Assembly (NCBI GenBank): GCA_036345935.2
Contig: JADWOT020001202.1
Location: 83,014 to 147,013 of the forward strand
DNA: 64,000 nucleotides
Reading direction: 5' to 3'
Source of the DNA: Taenia hydatigena
Lineage: Eukaryota; Platyhelminthes; Cestoda; Cyclophyllidea; Taeniidae
The translations under genes were made by a program, and so were the position numbers. The notes below the pieces were generated by a model that saw only the letters and a list, made by a program, of their open reading frames with translations, was not told the origin of the DNA and did no database searches. Below are positions 1 to 11,802 of this stretch, in pieces (position 1 is the stretch's first letter; each line of letters opens with the position of its first letter).

Positions 1-447
1 AAAATTCATGATATTTTGGTGCCGTAAGTGATCCTATTTACCGACGAGTTGGAAAGCAGTTACCGCTAATGACCTTGGAAATGCTAAGCAAAATGATTAA
101 CTTAAAGACATGCTTTGCTTAACAGAATATACGATCTAGTGTAGACCTATATCTTAGAATTTACACGCATTATATGTATCTACTTTTTGTATTAAACAGT
201 ACGCGACGCATTCCATTTACGACGTATGGCCAAATGATTGTGTCTTTAAAAATTAGAATACAAGTAAATCACTAGTTGCATGCATGCGTGCAGACACAGT
301 GTTTGTTTACCTATTTGCATTCCACTCCATTTTTAAAAGGGTGTAACAACAACGTTTCTTACCCATTCTTCGCAAATATCACAACTTCTTCAAATCTAGA
401 CACGGATCGTCCCTGCAGGCATAGCTCATATTAATCAGTGTTTTCCT
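1..447 (+). repeat. Interspersed repeat R1, copy 1 (may start before the window)
   Basis: This segment matches 19331-19776 along its length in the same orientation. The clearest anchors are a block at about 56-90 (ttaccgctaatgaccttgg here, ttaccgctagtgaccttga in the other copy), a block at about 343-400 around acaacaacgt and ttcttcaaatctaga, and a block at about 415-435 around ggcatagctcat. No long open frame is shared. I cannot assign a class. The left edge may lie outside the window. Confidence 0.6.
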
Positions 448-595
448 AATGCTACATCACATTCGGATTTCCGCTCTGAACTGAACTGCCACCCAGTTAG
501 TCACTCTCTAGTGGGCTATCCCTAAAAGCCCGTTCTGCTAGGAGTTACAGGTTCCTAGCTTACGCATCATCATCGTCACCTGACCTTTGACCGCG

Positions 596-745
596 ATGGA
601 AAAATTCTTTAACAAGCGACTGCTCTCGCTGGTCAATGACAAGTTGAGCCAACACCTTGCAGCACTGGTCAAGGCCGGAGTCAGTAGAGACCCCCTGATT
701 CAATCGCTACTGATAAAAGCGCTTGTCAAAGAGCCTGGAGATTAG
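596..745 (+). other. Short open frame, 49 codons, function unknown
   Basis: An ATG at 596 opens a 49-codon frame ending in TAG at 743-745. It predicts a helix-like, leucine- and lysine-rich peptide containing NKRLLSLVNDKLSQHL. A weakly similar stretch lies at 52917-52990 on the same strand (DKRLLMVSDGKLNNI). No splice sites, domain or neighbouring coding sequence support it. It could be a small exon, a repeat fragment or chance. Confidence 0.15.
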
Positions 746-3700
746 CGAGATTCGCTGCCACTGTGGATATAAGCGGATGTTTAACTTTACGACTTCCTCC
801 CACTCTCCAAAGTTCATGCCTATTTTGAAGTAAAGAAGGTCTGCCAACGCTGCCACCAGTATAGACGACTCTTCCCTTCTTCTACCCTTACTAGGAGAAG
901 GTCGGTTGATTCTGGACAACTTTATTATAAGCTGAAATTAGATATGGGATGGCTTGGTCGAAATATCTAAGACATGAGCGTCCCAGGCTCTAGGAAGTGA
1001 CCACGTTAGTCCACAATCGGACCAAATCTTTCTCCTGTCTTTGGCCTACAAAGCACATTTAAAGGACACGAGTTTCTTAATAAGAGCAACGTAGCGCCTT
1101 CAGCCTTTTTCAGCCCCCAAGAAGTCGAAAAAGAGCAGTCTTCGGGCAGAGCGCACATCTATTTCACGCATCGACGACCCACCCAACGAAGGTACAGTGG
1201 AGGAGGACGAACTCATTTGCAGTTCCAAGGGACTAGGCAAGTGGGTCAGGTACGACTGGGTTAGTAGAAGTTGCGCATACCTATAACATATCAACCTCTT
1301 CCAGCCTCTGTACGTAGACCGTTGCTTCCAATGGAAGAAACCTTAAGACAATCTCAAGACACACGTCTAGACCAAGAGAATTGTCGATAAATGCAAAACA
1401 AACCCCACCTAATCATTTGATCGGAAAAAAGATTAATCAAAATCAAAAGTATCCAGCGGATGAAGCAGATTGGTGAGTTGACAAACGCAACTGTAAACAA
1501 CACATGCATGCAAGTTATTGAATGAAAGGAAATAAAAGTATGGGAGATATAATGGGCGGGTATGTGGAAAAGGGATGAAATGATATTAAGTGGCTGAGGG
1601 TTGAGCATGATGAATGGGTAATTAGGAGAGCAACATAAGCCTGCGAAAATAGGGGGCAGAAGGCAATAGTCATTATTAGGAACTCAGCCGCCCTCGTCTC
1701 AAATTCTGTAGCCATGGCCTGAGTTCGGCCATGGCCCCATTCCATTCCCTCTAACTCTACTTCCGCGACCACCGAGGCAGTCCGGATGGCGGCAGTTGAG
1801 GCAGCATGTTCCCATTAGGTTGCCTCCAGCTTCTCCGGCAGCCAAGTGTGCATAGCCTGCGGTACTGCATTGAATGACGCAAGTTCCGTACATGCCTCAA
1901 ACCCCCGATGCCCTCCCTTCGTGATCCTCCAGCAATAAATCTGTCTGCACTGCTGTCGGTAGTGTCGGTTGCTAAGGTATGCGAAAGAAACTTTTTTAGC
2001 AACAAAATTAAAAGCCTAAAATCTCATATATGCTTCTAACCTGCCAACTACTTGACCTATGTTTTAGCGCCGCTTCCAGATTCATTTGCCTTCAAACGTC
2101 TCCAAATAACGCAGAAGCCTTGCTAAAGTGAATGAACCAATAACTAGATCAAAGACTGGCTTGGAGATGGATGGAGTAAGGGATCAATATACAGATGACT
2201 GAACTGAATTGCTGAATGGTTTCCCTTATGCTCCATTTCGGGAAGCTTGAGATAGCCTCAGACGCATCTTCCTCAACGCAGTGAAACAAAAATAACCCCA
2301 GTTGGTGGCCAACAATACATTCGTATTGGGAAATGAATTAGGGTAGATGAGCTGGTAAGTAGATTTGGCTTTTGGATAAATCCCTTACAAATAGCACATT
2401 CTACAGCAACGCTAATTCCAAAGATGATTTCGAAGAAGCAACTGTACAGATTGCATAGAAACTAAAAGCATGTTCCCATAAGATTCATTCTAGGGGAGAT
2501 ACTTTTAGTCTGCACTGAATACCACTGCAATGGGATTGGTTTTGCGTATCTCGGCAGCAAAGTGGTTTGCACTTTATCCGCATTGTGGTGAAAAGTATCA
2601 GTCATATGGAAGGAATAACCACTTTAAACGTCACTTGGTCAAGTGAGGAGTGCACACTTGTCCACCCATAAAAAGTGATTAAGGCACAGATATTTCCAGC
2701 GTTCTCTCTTACAAACTGAGGTGGCGCCCAACCAACTGTGCCTAATCTTTACAATTATTGCTGAATTTTGAGCAAAAAGTATTCTAAAGAAAATAACTTG
2801 CCATTAACCAAAATAGCCCACTTACTGCTAGAGGAAAGATGAGATGACAAAGCATAAATATCACCCCGATTCGAAATAGCTCAAAGGAATGGCTTCAAAT
2901 AAAAAGCCTTAACAAGGCTGTTTGACGTAGCAACAACTGACAGGCGTAGGCAAACTTACCCATAGAGAGGAGCGGAAACGCCTGCTTACGAAGCAAAACT
3001 AAAAGCGCAGTAGTCAGGCTACGCTTCGCCTTTACCGATGCAGTCTTCGAGACAACCATACTTTTGCATATCTCAGCCAATTGTCGACACCAATACCTGG
3101 TGTTAACCACAAAGAGCTTAAACCAACTTATTAAATAAGAAGGATAAGAAGGGAAGGCATAATGCTCTTGTACGTCACGTCGCATTTCCAACGGACAGGC
3201 AATTCAGCAATGATTCACTAACTCTTACGGTTTTCAAGAATTCCTCCAAGACACCTTCCAGTTACATCAAATCGCGTAGGCAAATGATAGCTATTACCAA
3301 TTCGCCATGAACACCTGCGCCTACAGTCCAGCTTGCAAGCACCAATGTATACAGACCGTAGTCTGTTAGACAGGAAGTGATGAGTGCCTCAGACCCACGA
3401 GGTGACAAGTGTGCGGACATTTCTGTAATAAATACAATGAATTGTTTATGTGCATTGCACGTGTGGCAATCCATATCAATCCTCACTATGAACTACTCAC
3501 CCAGTCGGACAGGCATTTAAAAAACAACCTTGCACGCGTGCAAAAAGTGCAGGAACAAAATATTCATAGACTTCAAATCCTACTTTGCCGAATACGATAC
3601 GAATACTAGGCGAAAACCTAGCTTTTGCTCGAGTTTTAGAACCAAGTTAAATACCATTCAGTCTCAGCCAGTAAGTATGAAAAATCAGAGCGAGAAGACC

Positions 3701-4300
3701 TGATTACCTTGCCAGTAGTGGCTTATGTGCTTTCCAATTCCTAGCAAGTGAGTGCAACGAATTTTGTTGGAAACCACACAAACTTTTTAGACCATCTCAT
3801 GCATCATCGAATTTCCCGTGAATTGGCGGGAGCAGAAGTTCAAGCAATAACCTGGTGAATATTGTTGGGTCTAACCACTTAAACCCATTAGATATTTGGC
3901 AATGACGAAGGATAGTTTGCGTGCCGTGGACAGAACAGCGACCTGGGATTTCCGGTAACAGACTGTAAAGTGATCACGATGCAAGACTGGAACCAACGCA
4001 ACTCAAAATGTTTCGTCAAGTACTAGGGAGTCCATGTACGGAGTCGCACAAGTCTGCTGCAGAACACAGTTGCCCGTTTTCAGCGATCAGTTGGCCGTCC
4101 CGATATTTTGAAATCATGGCAGGTGAGAGTAGCTTATGCAGGGAGTGGTCTTTTAGGAACCGCGATGAATGTTGGAACACATAACATTAGCAATGGAAAA
4201 TCGAATCCCACAAATAAGTAGAAGTCGAATAATGAGAGCCTTCAACGCCTTTTGACAAGCTTGAAAAAATAAAAAGGCAAGTATTCAGGCAACGTTTGTA
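746..4300. other. No supported gene
   Basis: Only short open frames of under 100 codons are present, on both strands, without recognisable domains or convincing splice signals. Pyrimidine-rich sequence on the - strand at about 1500-1770 gives low-complexity frames that I do not treat as genes. I see no repeat shared with the rest of the window. Confidence 0.5.
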
Positions 4301-4555
4301 ATGGGGAAGAAAAGACTTGCAGTTTGGCAAGACAGGCGTCTCGGAATCCCTCCTTTTCTTTATGCAAGACAACAACGATCGATTGGGCCACTTGTGCTCC
4401 AGGTCCCACCATCCCCAGAGGGCACTCAATCTTTCACTCCAGATGTCCTGACTATCGATAACACACTGACGAGTCGCGTTACCAAATTCAAAGCCGCACC
4501 GAAAGACACTGAGGAAGCGGAGGTGACAAAAGAACCATCAGCATTGCTGCCTTGA
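4301..4555 (+). other. Open frame, 84 codons, possible exon or gene fragment
   Basis: An ATG-initiated frame of 84 codons ends in TGA at 4553-4555. Its composition is mixed rather than low-complexity: a basic N-terminus, a proline-rich middle, then an acidic and lysine-rich C-terminal third (KAAPKDTEEAEVTKEP). After the stop the same strand continues with a coding-like stretch (GELGLISKSVAALIRHF), which could mean a disrupted longer frame. I recognise no family and no flanking exon. It may be a fragment of an old gene or element. Confidence 0.2.
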
Positions 4556-7500
4556 TTCCAGGAGAATTAGGACTCATCAGCAAATCGGTAGCAGCATTGA
4601 TCCGCCACTTCCCAACGTAGTCGTGGGTCCACGCCACCTAAAACAAGGTATAGTTGGTGGGCGAGAGTTATTAGTGGAATGCCGATTTTGGTGAAAGAGG
4701 GGCATAATGGGGAAGTCTAATTCAAAGACGAGGTGGTTATTCGCCTTTATACCGGAGACGGTACCTGTGCGAGCGCTGAGTATGGCATAAGGTGATAGAA
4801 ATGTGGGGAGATTGTTGGGGATCCCGGCTTGACGGTTCAAATGACGGTACAGTAGCAAGACGCTCAAGGAGATGTGGACGCGCTGGTTCAATAAGCAGGT
4901 TCCCGTCACCACTCTTGCCTCACCGCACTCCTCACCTCTAAGGAAAATAGGGATAAGAGTGGAATGGAGATTATTTGTTAATAGGGTATCGAGTTAGTGA
5001 ATGAAAGTGACAACATGGAAGATGAATAGACTCACTATAAGGCACCGAAGAGTACCTATATGCTCCAAAGCAAGGACGAGAACCGAAAACCAACCGAAAC
5101 TAACGGCAGGGCATAGCAAAATTAAAGTGGCGTTTGTAAGCAAATAAAACCACACGAACACTATGCTGAATTCGAGAAATAGACCAGTTCAACATTCGTG
5201 CTTGACTCCCTCACTGTATGCTAAGTAGGCGCAAGGTTTTTACTTTATTCCCCGAGGTAAAACCTGTGGCCAAATGAACGTCAAGATCACTTCTGATCGC
5301 TTACATAAGTGTGTCTACCACCAATTCTTTTTTCTCGTAAATTCATATGGATAAATTTTACCCCACATTGAGTACTCGGGGTGACTAAGAGGCATCTGCC
5401 TCCCCCTCCTCCACAACACACGAACGCAATGCTTTCTGACGTGTATTTGACAATCCTTGCAGCCATCTTCGACTTGGCGCAATGACACAGGCCGGGCAAC
5501 ACAGAAAACCAGTTTTTATTTAGCGACACCGATTCAACCAACGAAATCAATTCTGATGGCAATCAGTACTCCAGTACTGTTCGTTTTTCCGATCCCATTG
5601 CCAAATTAAGTGGAACATTAGGAAACAAATCAGAGATATTAGATGCCAATAGCAACGCTATTAGAATTCAACAAAAATACAGAGAAGTAAATGAGATAAA
5701 TCACAGCAGATACTATTACGATAGAGCTCCACGAAAGAAGAAGTGAACCAACGAGGGATAAGACGGACGTTACGGCTCTACATGCTTACTGGCTGGCTTG
5801 TTTTCAACACATGTAGCATCTACCTATAAAGACGTCCGGATGACTGAATCATACAGCACGCTACAGAAAAGAAATCAACTCTCAAGATATGACCATTTGC
5901 CCATTAAAATTACTCACATGAAAGAAGTCTAATAATCCACCAAGGAAGATCCTTTGTATAGTTCACTGCCCTGACCCCAACCGATATGCTTATAGTACTT
6001 CAAATCAGTGATTTATAATAAACCAATCAGGAAGACGTTCTAGAGTGGGTATTAGGGACACTTTTGAAGTAACCAGCACGCCAAATATATGTAACTTTAG
6101 TCATCGAAGGGCGGGCAATTGCTGCAGCTCTTACCCGAGATTCCACTGGGGAAGCAATCTTTTCAGCGTTCGCCTTCGCCACATGTTCGTTGCCATGGTG
6201 CTGCAGTTCTCTGCCCCATAGAAGGAGAGCTCAATGAATCACACGTTTCAAACTGAGCAACGAGCCTCACGATGAAAGGATACGAGCTCTTTCAGCGCAA
6301 TAATGGCTGTATAGCACAGAGGAGACATTTACCATGTCCATTGCAACTGAGAGATTGAAAGCACCAATCCTCCTTAGGAGCGGATAAGCTATGCCCATAT
6401 GCGGAAATCCTTCCGATTTGCAACCAACACAGCTACTTTTGTTACAGCACTTGGATAAGATTTACCTAGAGGAAAATCAAAATCCTGCGTAAACACGCTT
6501 AAGTTAGACCGTGAGGCGGAAGTAAAGTATCGACTTATGATTTTGGCACTTTCGAATCCAAATTGTTTCGCATCTACTCCCACACCTACAGTGAGACGAT
6601 GTTTGGTATCACTGCCTCACCCAGTAAAAAATGGATGAGCCACACCCGAACCGGTCCGCCACCTTCATAAAAGTAGAAATTATTCATCTATTCACCAAAG
6701 TCAACATGCAATCCTTCATTTTCGCTCGCCATTGAAGTCAGCGAATTCTTTATCGACTAGAGTAGGGAAAAGGAAGTGCTAAAAAAGCTCTAGCTGATAA
6801 GCAGATCCTCACGCTTAACCGCTGGGACAGCTAAAACTCACAGTTTTGAGCTCATCAACAAGCCAAAGGACGAAGCTCGAGGCAATGCTTTACATAATGT
6901 GGTTTATGCGTTATCTACACACCGGCTCCTTAGCTCAACTGTTTGGTTTCATCAGACAAATACCACGGAACCACAAACATTGTCTAACCCACCTGAAGCA
7001 TGCAAATTCTTGCTCGAAAATGAAAAGCTGGCAACGGATGATAAAAAACCAGGACCCTACCCTCCGCTACAATTTGAAGACATAAAATCACTAGAAACAG
7101 CAGGCGCCATCCCTTCGTAAAAAGTACTTGGAGTAAATAGGTGTAGTCTACACCAGACTTCAGTCATGAAAATCAATGGAATTCGAGTAAATCACGACAA
7201 GCATTACACAGACCATGAATTCGGCAAGCCTCAAAAATTGCTAGCCACACTTTCACGCTAGCATAAGGGTTTAGCTATGAGCATACATATGCATATGTTA
7301 CATAGAACGCGAATTTTCACAGCAAATAATCACCTACCTCGACTCATTAGCGCAAACAGCAAACCACGCGAAACAACGATCACACCAGAACCCAGCTTTT
7401 TGCACATACCTCCAAAGGCACGAAAAGGGTATTAGGTATGGTAAAAGCATAATATGTTTCACAGGAATTATTATTTAAACTGGGATCCACAATAAGTAAA

Positions 7501-7681
7501 TGAATTGTTTTTATGTAAATAAATAGAAGTACTTAAAAAGTGCAATTTTGAGAATTATTAGAAAGAGACGTTAAAACGATACTTCGTAGTTTTAATGATT
7601 GCTGATAACAGGTAAGACTTGCCCTGCAATTTTTGTCCTTACTTACAATTCTTTCTTGGCTTCACCGTTTTGCTTCTAGTT
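4556..7681. other. No supported gene
   Basis: Open frames here, including a 111-codon - strand frame at 4577-4912, have no recognisable domain. A 14-bp perfect palindrome, acatatgcatatgt, lies at 7285-7298 in AT-rich sequence. No repeat family member was identified before 7682. Confidence 0.5.
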
Positions 7682-7868
7682 GTAGTACTTTGTTTGTTAA
7701 AACTACCGGTTTCTGTCAAGGTCACAGAGGTGGCCGTATTGCCCTAGCTGCCTGGGCTGGCCTTCGGGCCATGCCAGCAGCCTTTTTCCCTCTGTTCGGT
7801 GAATATATATATTCTACCTTAGCATTCTGCCTTCTTTTGCCTTCAAGGGAGCCTCGGAACGCTGCACT
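7682..7868 (-). repeat. Interspersed repeat R2, copy a
   Basis: Read on the - strand this is the R2 core: a segment ending in aagaaggcagaatgctaagg, then tagaatatata, a purine-rich stretch, and a GC-rich block starting ATGGCCCGAAGGCCAGCCCA. It ends with a tract equivalent to aaaccggtagtttt and caaagtacta. Strong matches occur at 8072-8255 (+), 8995-9182 (-), 28120-28305 (+) and 58358-58570 (-). This copy lacks the downstream coding-like extension of copies b and c. The class is unknown. Confidence 0.7.
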
Positions 7869-8071
7869 AGTTCTTCCAACTACCGCATTAAACACTAATG
7901 ATGTTTTTGTGTAATGCTCATGTATCTTTAAACATATTTTTTGGGCGAAAGGCGGGAATACAGCTTGAATCTTTCTGCATCAAAGAAGACCATCATACAA
8001 TGTTTTATGATAAGCAACAAACATAGACTTCCATCGAAGACAATCAAAATGGCTCGGAGCTGTCACATTTG

Positions 8072-8480
8072 TAACGTCCAGAGGTTACTTCAAAGGCAGA
8101 AGAAGTCAAGGAGCTAGGTTAGAATATATACCTATTTAACAGGCAGAGGAAAATAAGCTGCTGACATGTACCTGGGGCCAGCGTACGCAACTAAGGCGAT
8201 ATGGCCACCTCTGTCATCCTGGCCGAAACCGGTAATTCAAACAAACAAAGGACTACATTTCCCCGCTCCTCTTTCAAGCGTCGTCCCTGACCCGTCCCCT
8301 GGTACATCTTCGAAGTCACCTGCAAGAAGCACTTACGAGCTAACCATGCCAGTCGCAGACATTCGACGTGGTTGAGGCGGTGCTTGAAGCCAACATCAGA
8401 GATCTCTCTTGGCAGTCCATTAGACTTCGAGTTTCGCTTGGCTTAGAAACAAAGTTCAGAATAAGTGATTCTGCCGACTA
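8072..8480 (+). repeat. Interspersed repeat R2, copy b, with coding-like extension
   Basis: The R2 core is at about 8072-8255. It is followed by about 225 bp that match copy c (8760-9000, - strand). The extension is coding-like: about 8370-8460 predicts EAVLEANIRDLSWQSI, against KAVLDTNVKYLYWQCI in copy c, and it continues to FRIS in both. A frame change near 8366-8375 (the frame from 8166 stops at a TGA at 8373-8375) separates the two halves of the frame, so this copy cannot make an uninterrupted product. Copies b and c are arranged tail to tail. Confidence 0.7.
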
Positions 8481-8586
8481 TCAGTATGCCCGTGTGGGGG
8501 CGTTAGCACACCAATCCCCTTAAGCAAGTATATTAGGGGTAATCTTCTAAATGAAACTTCCCAGGTGGTCTATGGCTAGTGTTGCT

Positions 8587-9039
8587 TCAGTTGTTGATAG
8601 TTTTCTTGTAGAACACGGAGATGGGGTAGATGCCGGAGGCGGACGTCATTCTTGGCCCATCCGTAGCACATGCACTTTCTTCGCACCGCTGCAACATGTC
8701 GTAAGCAATAGAGATCAAGATAAAACCCCATAGAGTCGAGTCCGTTTTTAGCTGCCACCAATGTGGCGTCCCACTTATTCTAAACTCTGTTCCCAAACCA
8801 AACAAAAATCGAGGTCCAATGCACTGCCAATAGAGATATTTGACGTTGGTGTCAAGAACCGCCTTAACCGCATCGAATGTCGGCAACTGGCGTGGATAAC
8901 TCATGAATAATTCCTGTAGCACTGAGTATGCTGTGACGGCTGACGCGAGAGGTGTACCAAGGGACGCATCGGGGCGACGCGCGAACGAGGAGAGGGGCAA
9001 TGTAGTACTTTGGATGCTGGAACTACTGGTTTTGGTCAA
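8587..9039 (-). CDS. R2-encoded hypothetical protein (fragment), 150 codons
   Basis: This is the longest open frame in the window. The first 30 or so residues are serine- and threonine-rich. The middle (about residues 45-90) contains SYPRQLPTFDAVKAVLDTN and KYLYWQCIGPRFLFGLG, which is the part shared with R2 copy b at 8370-8460. Differences between the two copies are often conservative (D/E, V/I, K/R), as expected if the sequence once evolved as protein. The reported start is a non-ATG codon, so the true start is unknown and the frame may run in from the repeat core. I do not recognise the family. An element-encoded product or a captured gene fragment are both possible. Confidence 0.35.
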   Translation of the reverse strand: MTKTSSSSIQSTTLPLSSFARRPDASLGTPLASAVTAYSVLQELFMSYPRQLPTFDAVKAVLDTNVKYLYWQCIGPRFLFGLGTEFRISGTPHWWQLKTDSTLWGFILISIAYDMLQRCEESACATDGPRMTSASGIYPISVFYKKTINN

Positions 9040-9182
9040 GGTAACAGAGATGGATGTATGGATTTAGCTGCGTAGGCTGTCCCCAGGGCCATGTCAGTGG
9101 TTTATTTTCCTCTGTCCATTGAATATATATTCTACCCTAGCATCCTGCCTTCTTTTGCCCTCGAATGAGCTTCAGAACGTTA
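8587..9182 (-). mobile_element. Interspersed repeat R2, copy c, longest copy
   Basis: On the - strand the R2 core occupies about 9182-8995, followed by a coding-like region to about 8760 that is shared with copy b and by sequence to 8587 that copy b lacks. The size and the mixture of conserved core and coding-like extension suggest a transposable element fragment. No reverse transcriptase or transposase motif, terminal repeat or target duplication could be recognised. Assignment to a class is not possible by eye. Confidence 0.5.
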
Positions 9183-11215
9183 AAATCATACCTTAAAACA
9201 TCCACACATACAGTACAGAACAGCAAACGATAAGCTTAAGCTAGCCTTTGATTTCAAGTAGTATTTCGAGAAAGCCGGGTAACTTAGCATTGTAAATCAA
9301 AATGATTTTTTTCGCACAGCTGAATCACACTATAAATGTTCTGCTAAAATTTAAAACTTTTAATGCATACTACTTTCTTGAGTCTGAAAACGCATAGTTA
9401 AAGGTAGGCTATTTTATATATTAATTTACAACGGTATTAATATGCGCATGTATATCTACTTTATCCGTAAAATTCTACGTTTGCAATCCTTTAACAAAAT
9501 AAAAGAAAATAAACAAGCTTGTTAATCCGTCCTAATATCATTTTTAATGACATAAACTAATTGTGTTTACTTCTTATGTGGGACTCTTTTGAGGCGGTTA
9601 GCTTAAAATTCGCATTCATGTGGATTCGCAGATGCGTTTAGGCGGGTTTGAGTCGTATTTTGAGAAGCCTTGTTTGCGTAAATTTTGGAAAATCTCAATG
9701 AGCTTTGGGCTATACTTGGTATGAATAACGTTTTTAACCAATAATTCTGCAGAAGTATGTTCCTGGCGGGGTATCATATGCCAAGAACGGAGGTATCACC
9801 TGACAGCACTGAATGTGCCCGACCTTCGATGTTACGCTACACATTTTTCACGTACGGATGGATTACTTTTCGCCGGATTTCGGTGCGTTTCTCTGCATTA
9901 ATGGACTTGGTGTGCGTCTCTTGAACACTGAGTTTCTTTCAGTCTGTCGTAGGTTCTTTTATGCTTCATGCATGGTGAATGGTGGATTACATCCATTGCA
10001 GTGCTATTCGTGCCGGTAAAATATATATATCGAGGGCACGGGGCACTTTAAGATTTGATTGTTAATTAATCTTGCGACCCTGATTTAGTGTTGATATCAT
10101 CTTCGCGAAATGTGTTACATAGGGCCTCAATAATCGCCCAGCCGTGGGTTCAACTTTGATATGAGCCGGTGTTTGAGGTGGAACCAGAAGCAAATGACTG
10201 GCTACTTGGGAGCCTGTAATTGGTTGCTTGGGTACATTTGCACCCTGTTGCGATCTTGAATGCTTGCTTTTTGAGGTGTTATCCGTTGCTTACGCATGCA
10301 TGTTTCAGCTTTGCAGTGTGTTGGACTTTCACCCCTCGACCTTTTTTCTTTTAAGATACCATGGGCTTACAATGGCTGCGGACTGGCATTTGACGAATCT
10401 GTGGGATAATGGAAAATGGGGTGCCTCCTTGGTCTTGTGATGTGCATCACGTCGTGGACAATGCCTGCGTGGTTAATGACATTGCGATAGGTGTCGCCTC
10501 GTTTGGCACGAGCATTGGAAAATCACATGGACGCAAGCTAAATTGATGAGACAAATGTGAGACAAACGTTGACATGATTGAAAGGCTTGTTGTGCCGTTG
10601 AAAAAGATGGTGAATTGCGGTGGTGATTGTCAACCCTGAAAAAAAGAAAATGGGGGTGGGTGCTACAGAGCTTTTCGAGATATAGTTCAGGCACTTATCG
10701 ACTTCGAAATATTAATGTTCCTTTTTTTGTTTTACCATTTATCTTTCATTGTGTACAGGTGCATTTTATGTTGTTTTCAGGTCATCCATTTGTAACGCAT
10801 GAAACTTATTTGTTTGTGTATGCACGGAGTTTTTTTCTGTTGGATGAGATCCATGGAAAAAAACTAAACAAGTTTTCGCTGTTCTTGGACAGCACCTTCA
10901 CGTTTCTTCGTTGCGCTGGACAATTGTGGAATGGATACGTTTGAGTTGTCCCGGCGGTTTGTTGGATAGTGCGTTATTTCAAAAGGAGGGATTGCAGCGA
11001 ACGAAGTCCCATTTGCTGTGGAACTTGAGAGAAGTCTACCACCTGCTTGGCTTTACTTGGTGTCAAGGTCATTACAGGCCCAAAGTACGGAGTAAAATTT
11101 TCTTCCATGGGGCCTTTTGTAAGAAGCATTAGGTTGTTTAGCTAACAACACCGGGTGTCGATTTTGTCTTCGAAATTCGCTTATTGCATATGGTATTCGT
11201 CAGCACAGCATTTCT
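9183..11215. other. No supported gene; G+T-rich + strand
   Basis: From about 9540 onward the + strand is visibly rich in T and G and poor in C. Open frames (up to 105 codons at 10627-10944) follow this bias and lack domains. An AT-rich segment at about 9280-9540 has a weak resemblance to part of R1 around 165-200. A short TA run lies at about 10021-10030. Confidence 0.45.
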
Positions 11216-11623
11216 GTGTTAAATGGCCTCCCATCAATGGCAGATCGTGATAGTGAGCAGCCTTGCTGGCCGACATCTGCTCTCCTGCCGGCCGGTTATA
11301 GACCACTTTTTAACAACATCGCGAACTCGTCAGGTCGGCAACAGCATCCATCGCTGCCGTTGGCGGTGATGGCCAACAGGAATGCGGACGTAGGAGCCGA
11401 CCCATATGAAACTACTAAGACTGCACCAAGCGCCTTTGAACTCGTCACTGTCGTTGGCAGCTGTGGTGTTGCAATCATTCGACCTACCAATCCTACCGAA
11501 AGTTCTTTTGCTCAGTGTGGTCTAATCATTCACTCCGGACATGAGGTGCGGCTTTGTGCTTGGAGGACTTATGAACGACTGAGTACGGTACGTGAGTGCC
11601 ACGCAAGAACAAAACAAAAGTGA
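11216..11623 (+). other. Possible coding exon or gene fragment, 135-codon open frame
   Basis: The frame has balanced amino-acid composition, unlike the biased sequence before it. An internal ATG at 11239 gives MADRDSEQPCWPTSALL. Later parts read TAPSAFELVTVVGSCGVAII and GLIIHSGHEVRLCAWRTYER. A plausible acceptor (gtcagcacag) lies just upstream and a strong donor-like sequence, gtacgtgag, follows the codon for threonine at about 11586-11588, so the coding part may end there. I recognise no domain and no partner exon. It lies about 180 bp beyond the end of repeat R3 copy a and may be unrelated to it. Confidence 0.3.
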
Positions 11624-11802
11624 ACCGATAACTTTGTGAGCATGTTGAATAAGTTGAATTATATGTTGTTGTCCCACGATCATTCGTTTTGCATGTTCGT
11701 TTTTCCACTAAGATGTTGAGATTTTGTCGCTTTTGCCGCTATGGCATTAGATGAAGCCGATGTCAGATGGGTATGAAATAATTGGAAGAGCAGTTATATT
11801 AT

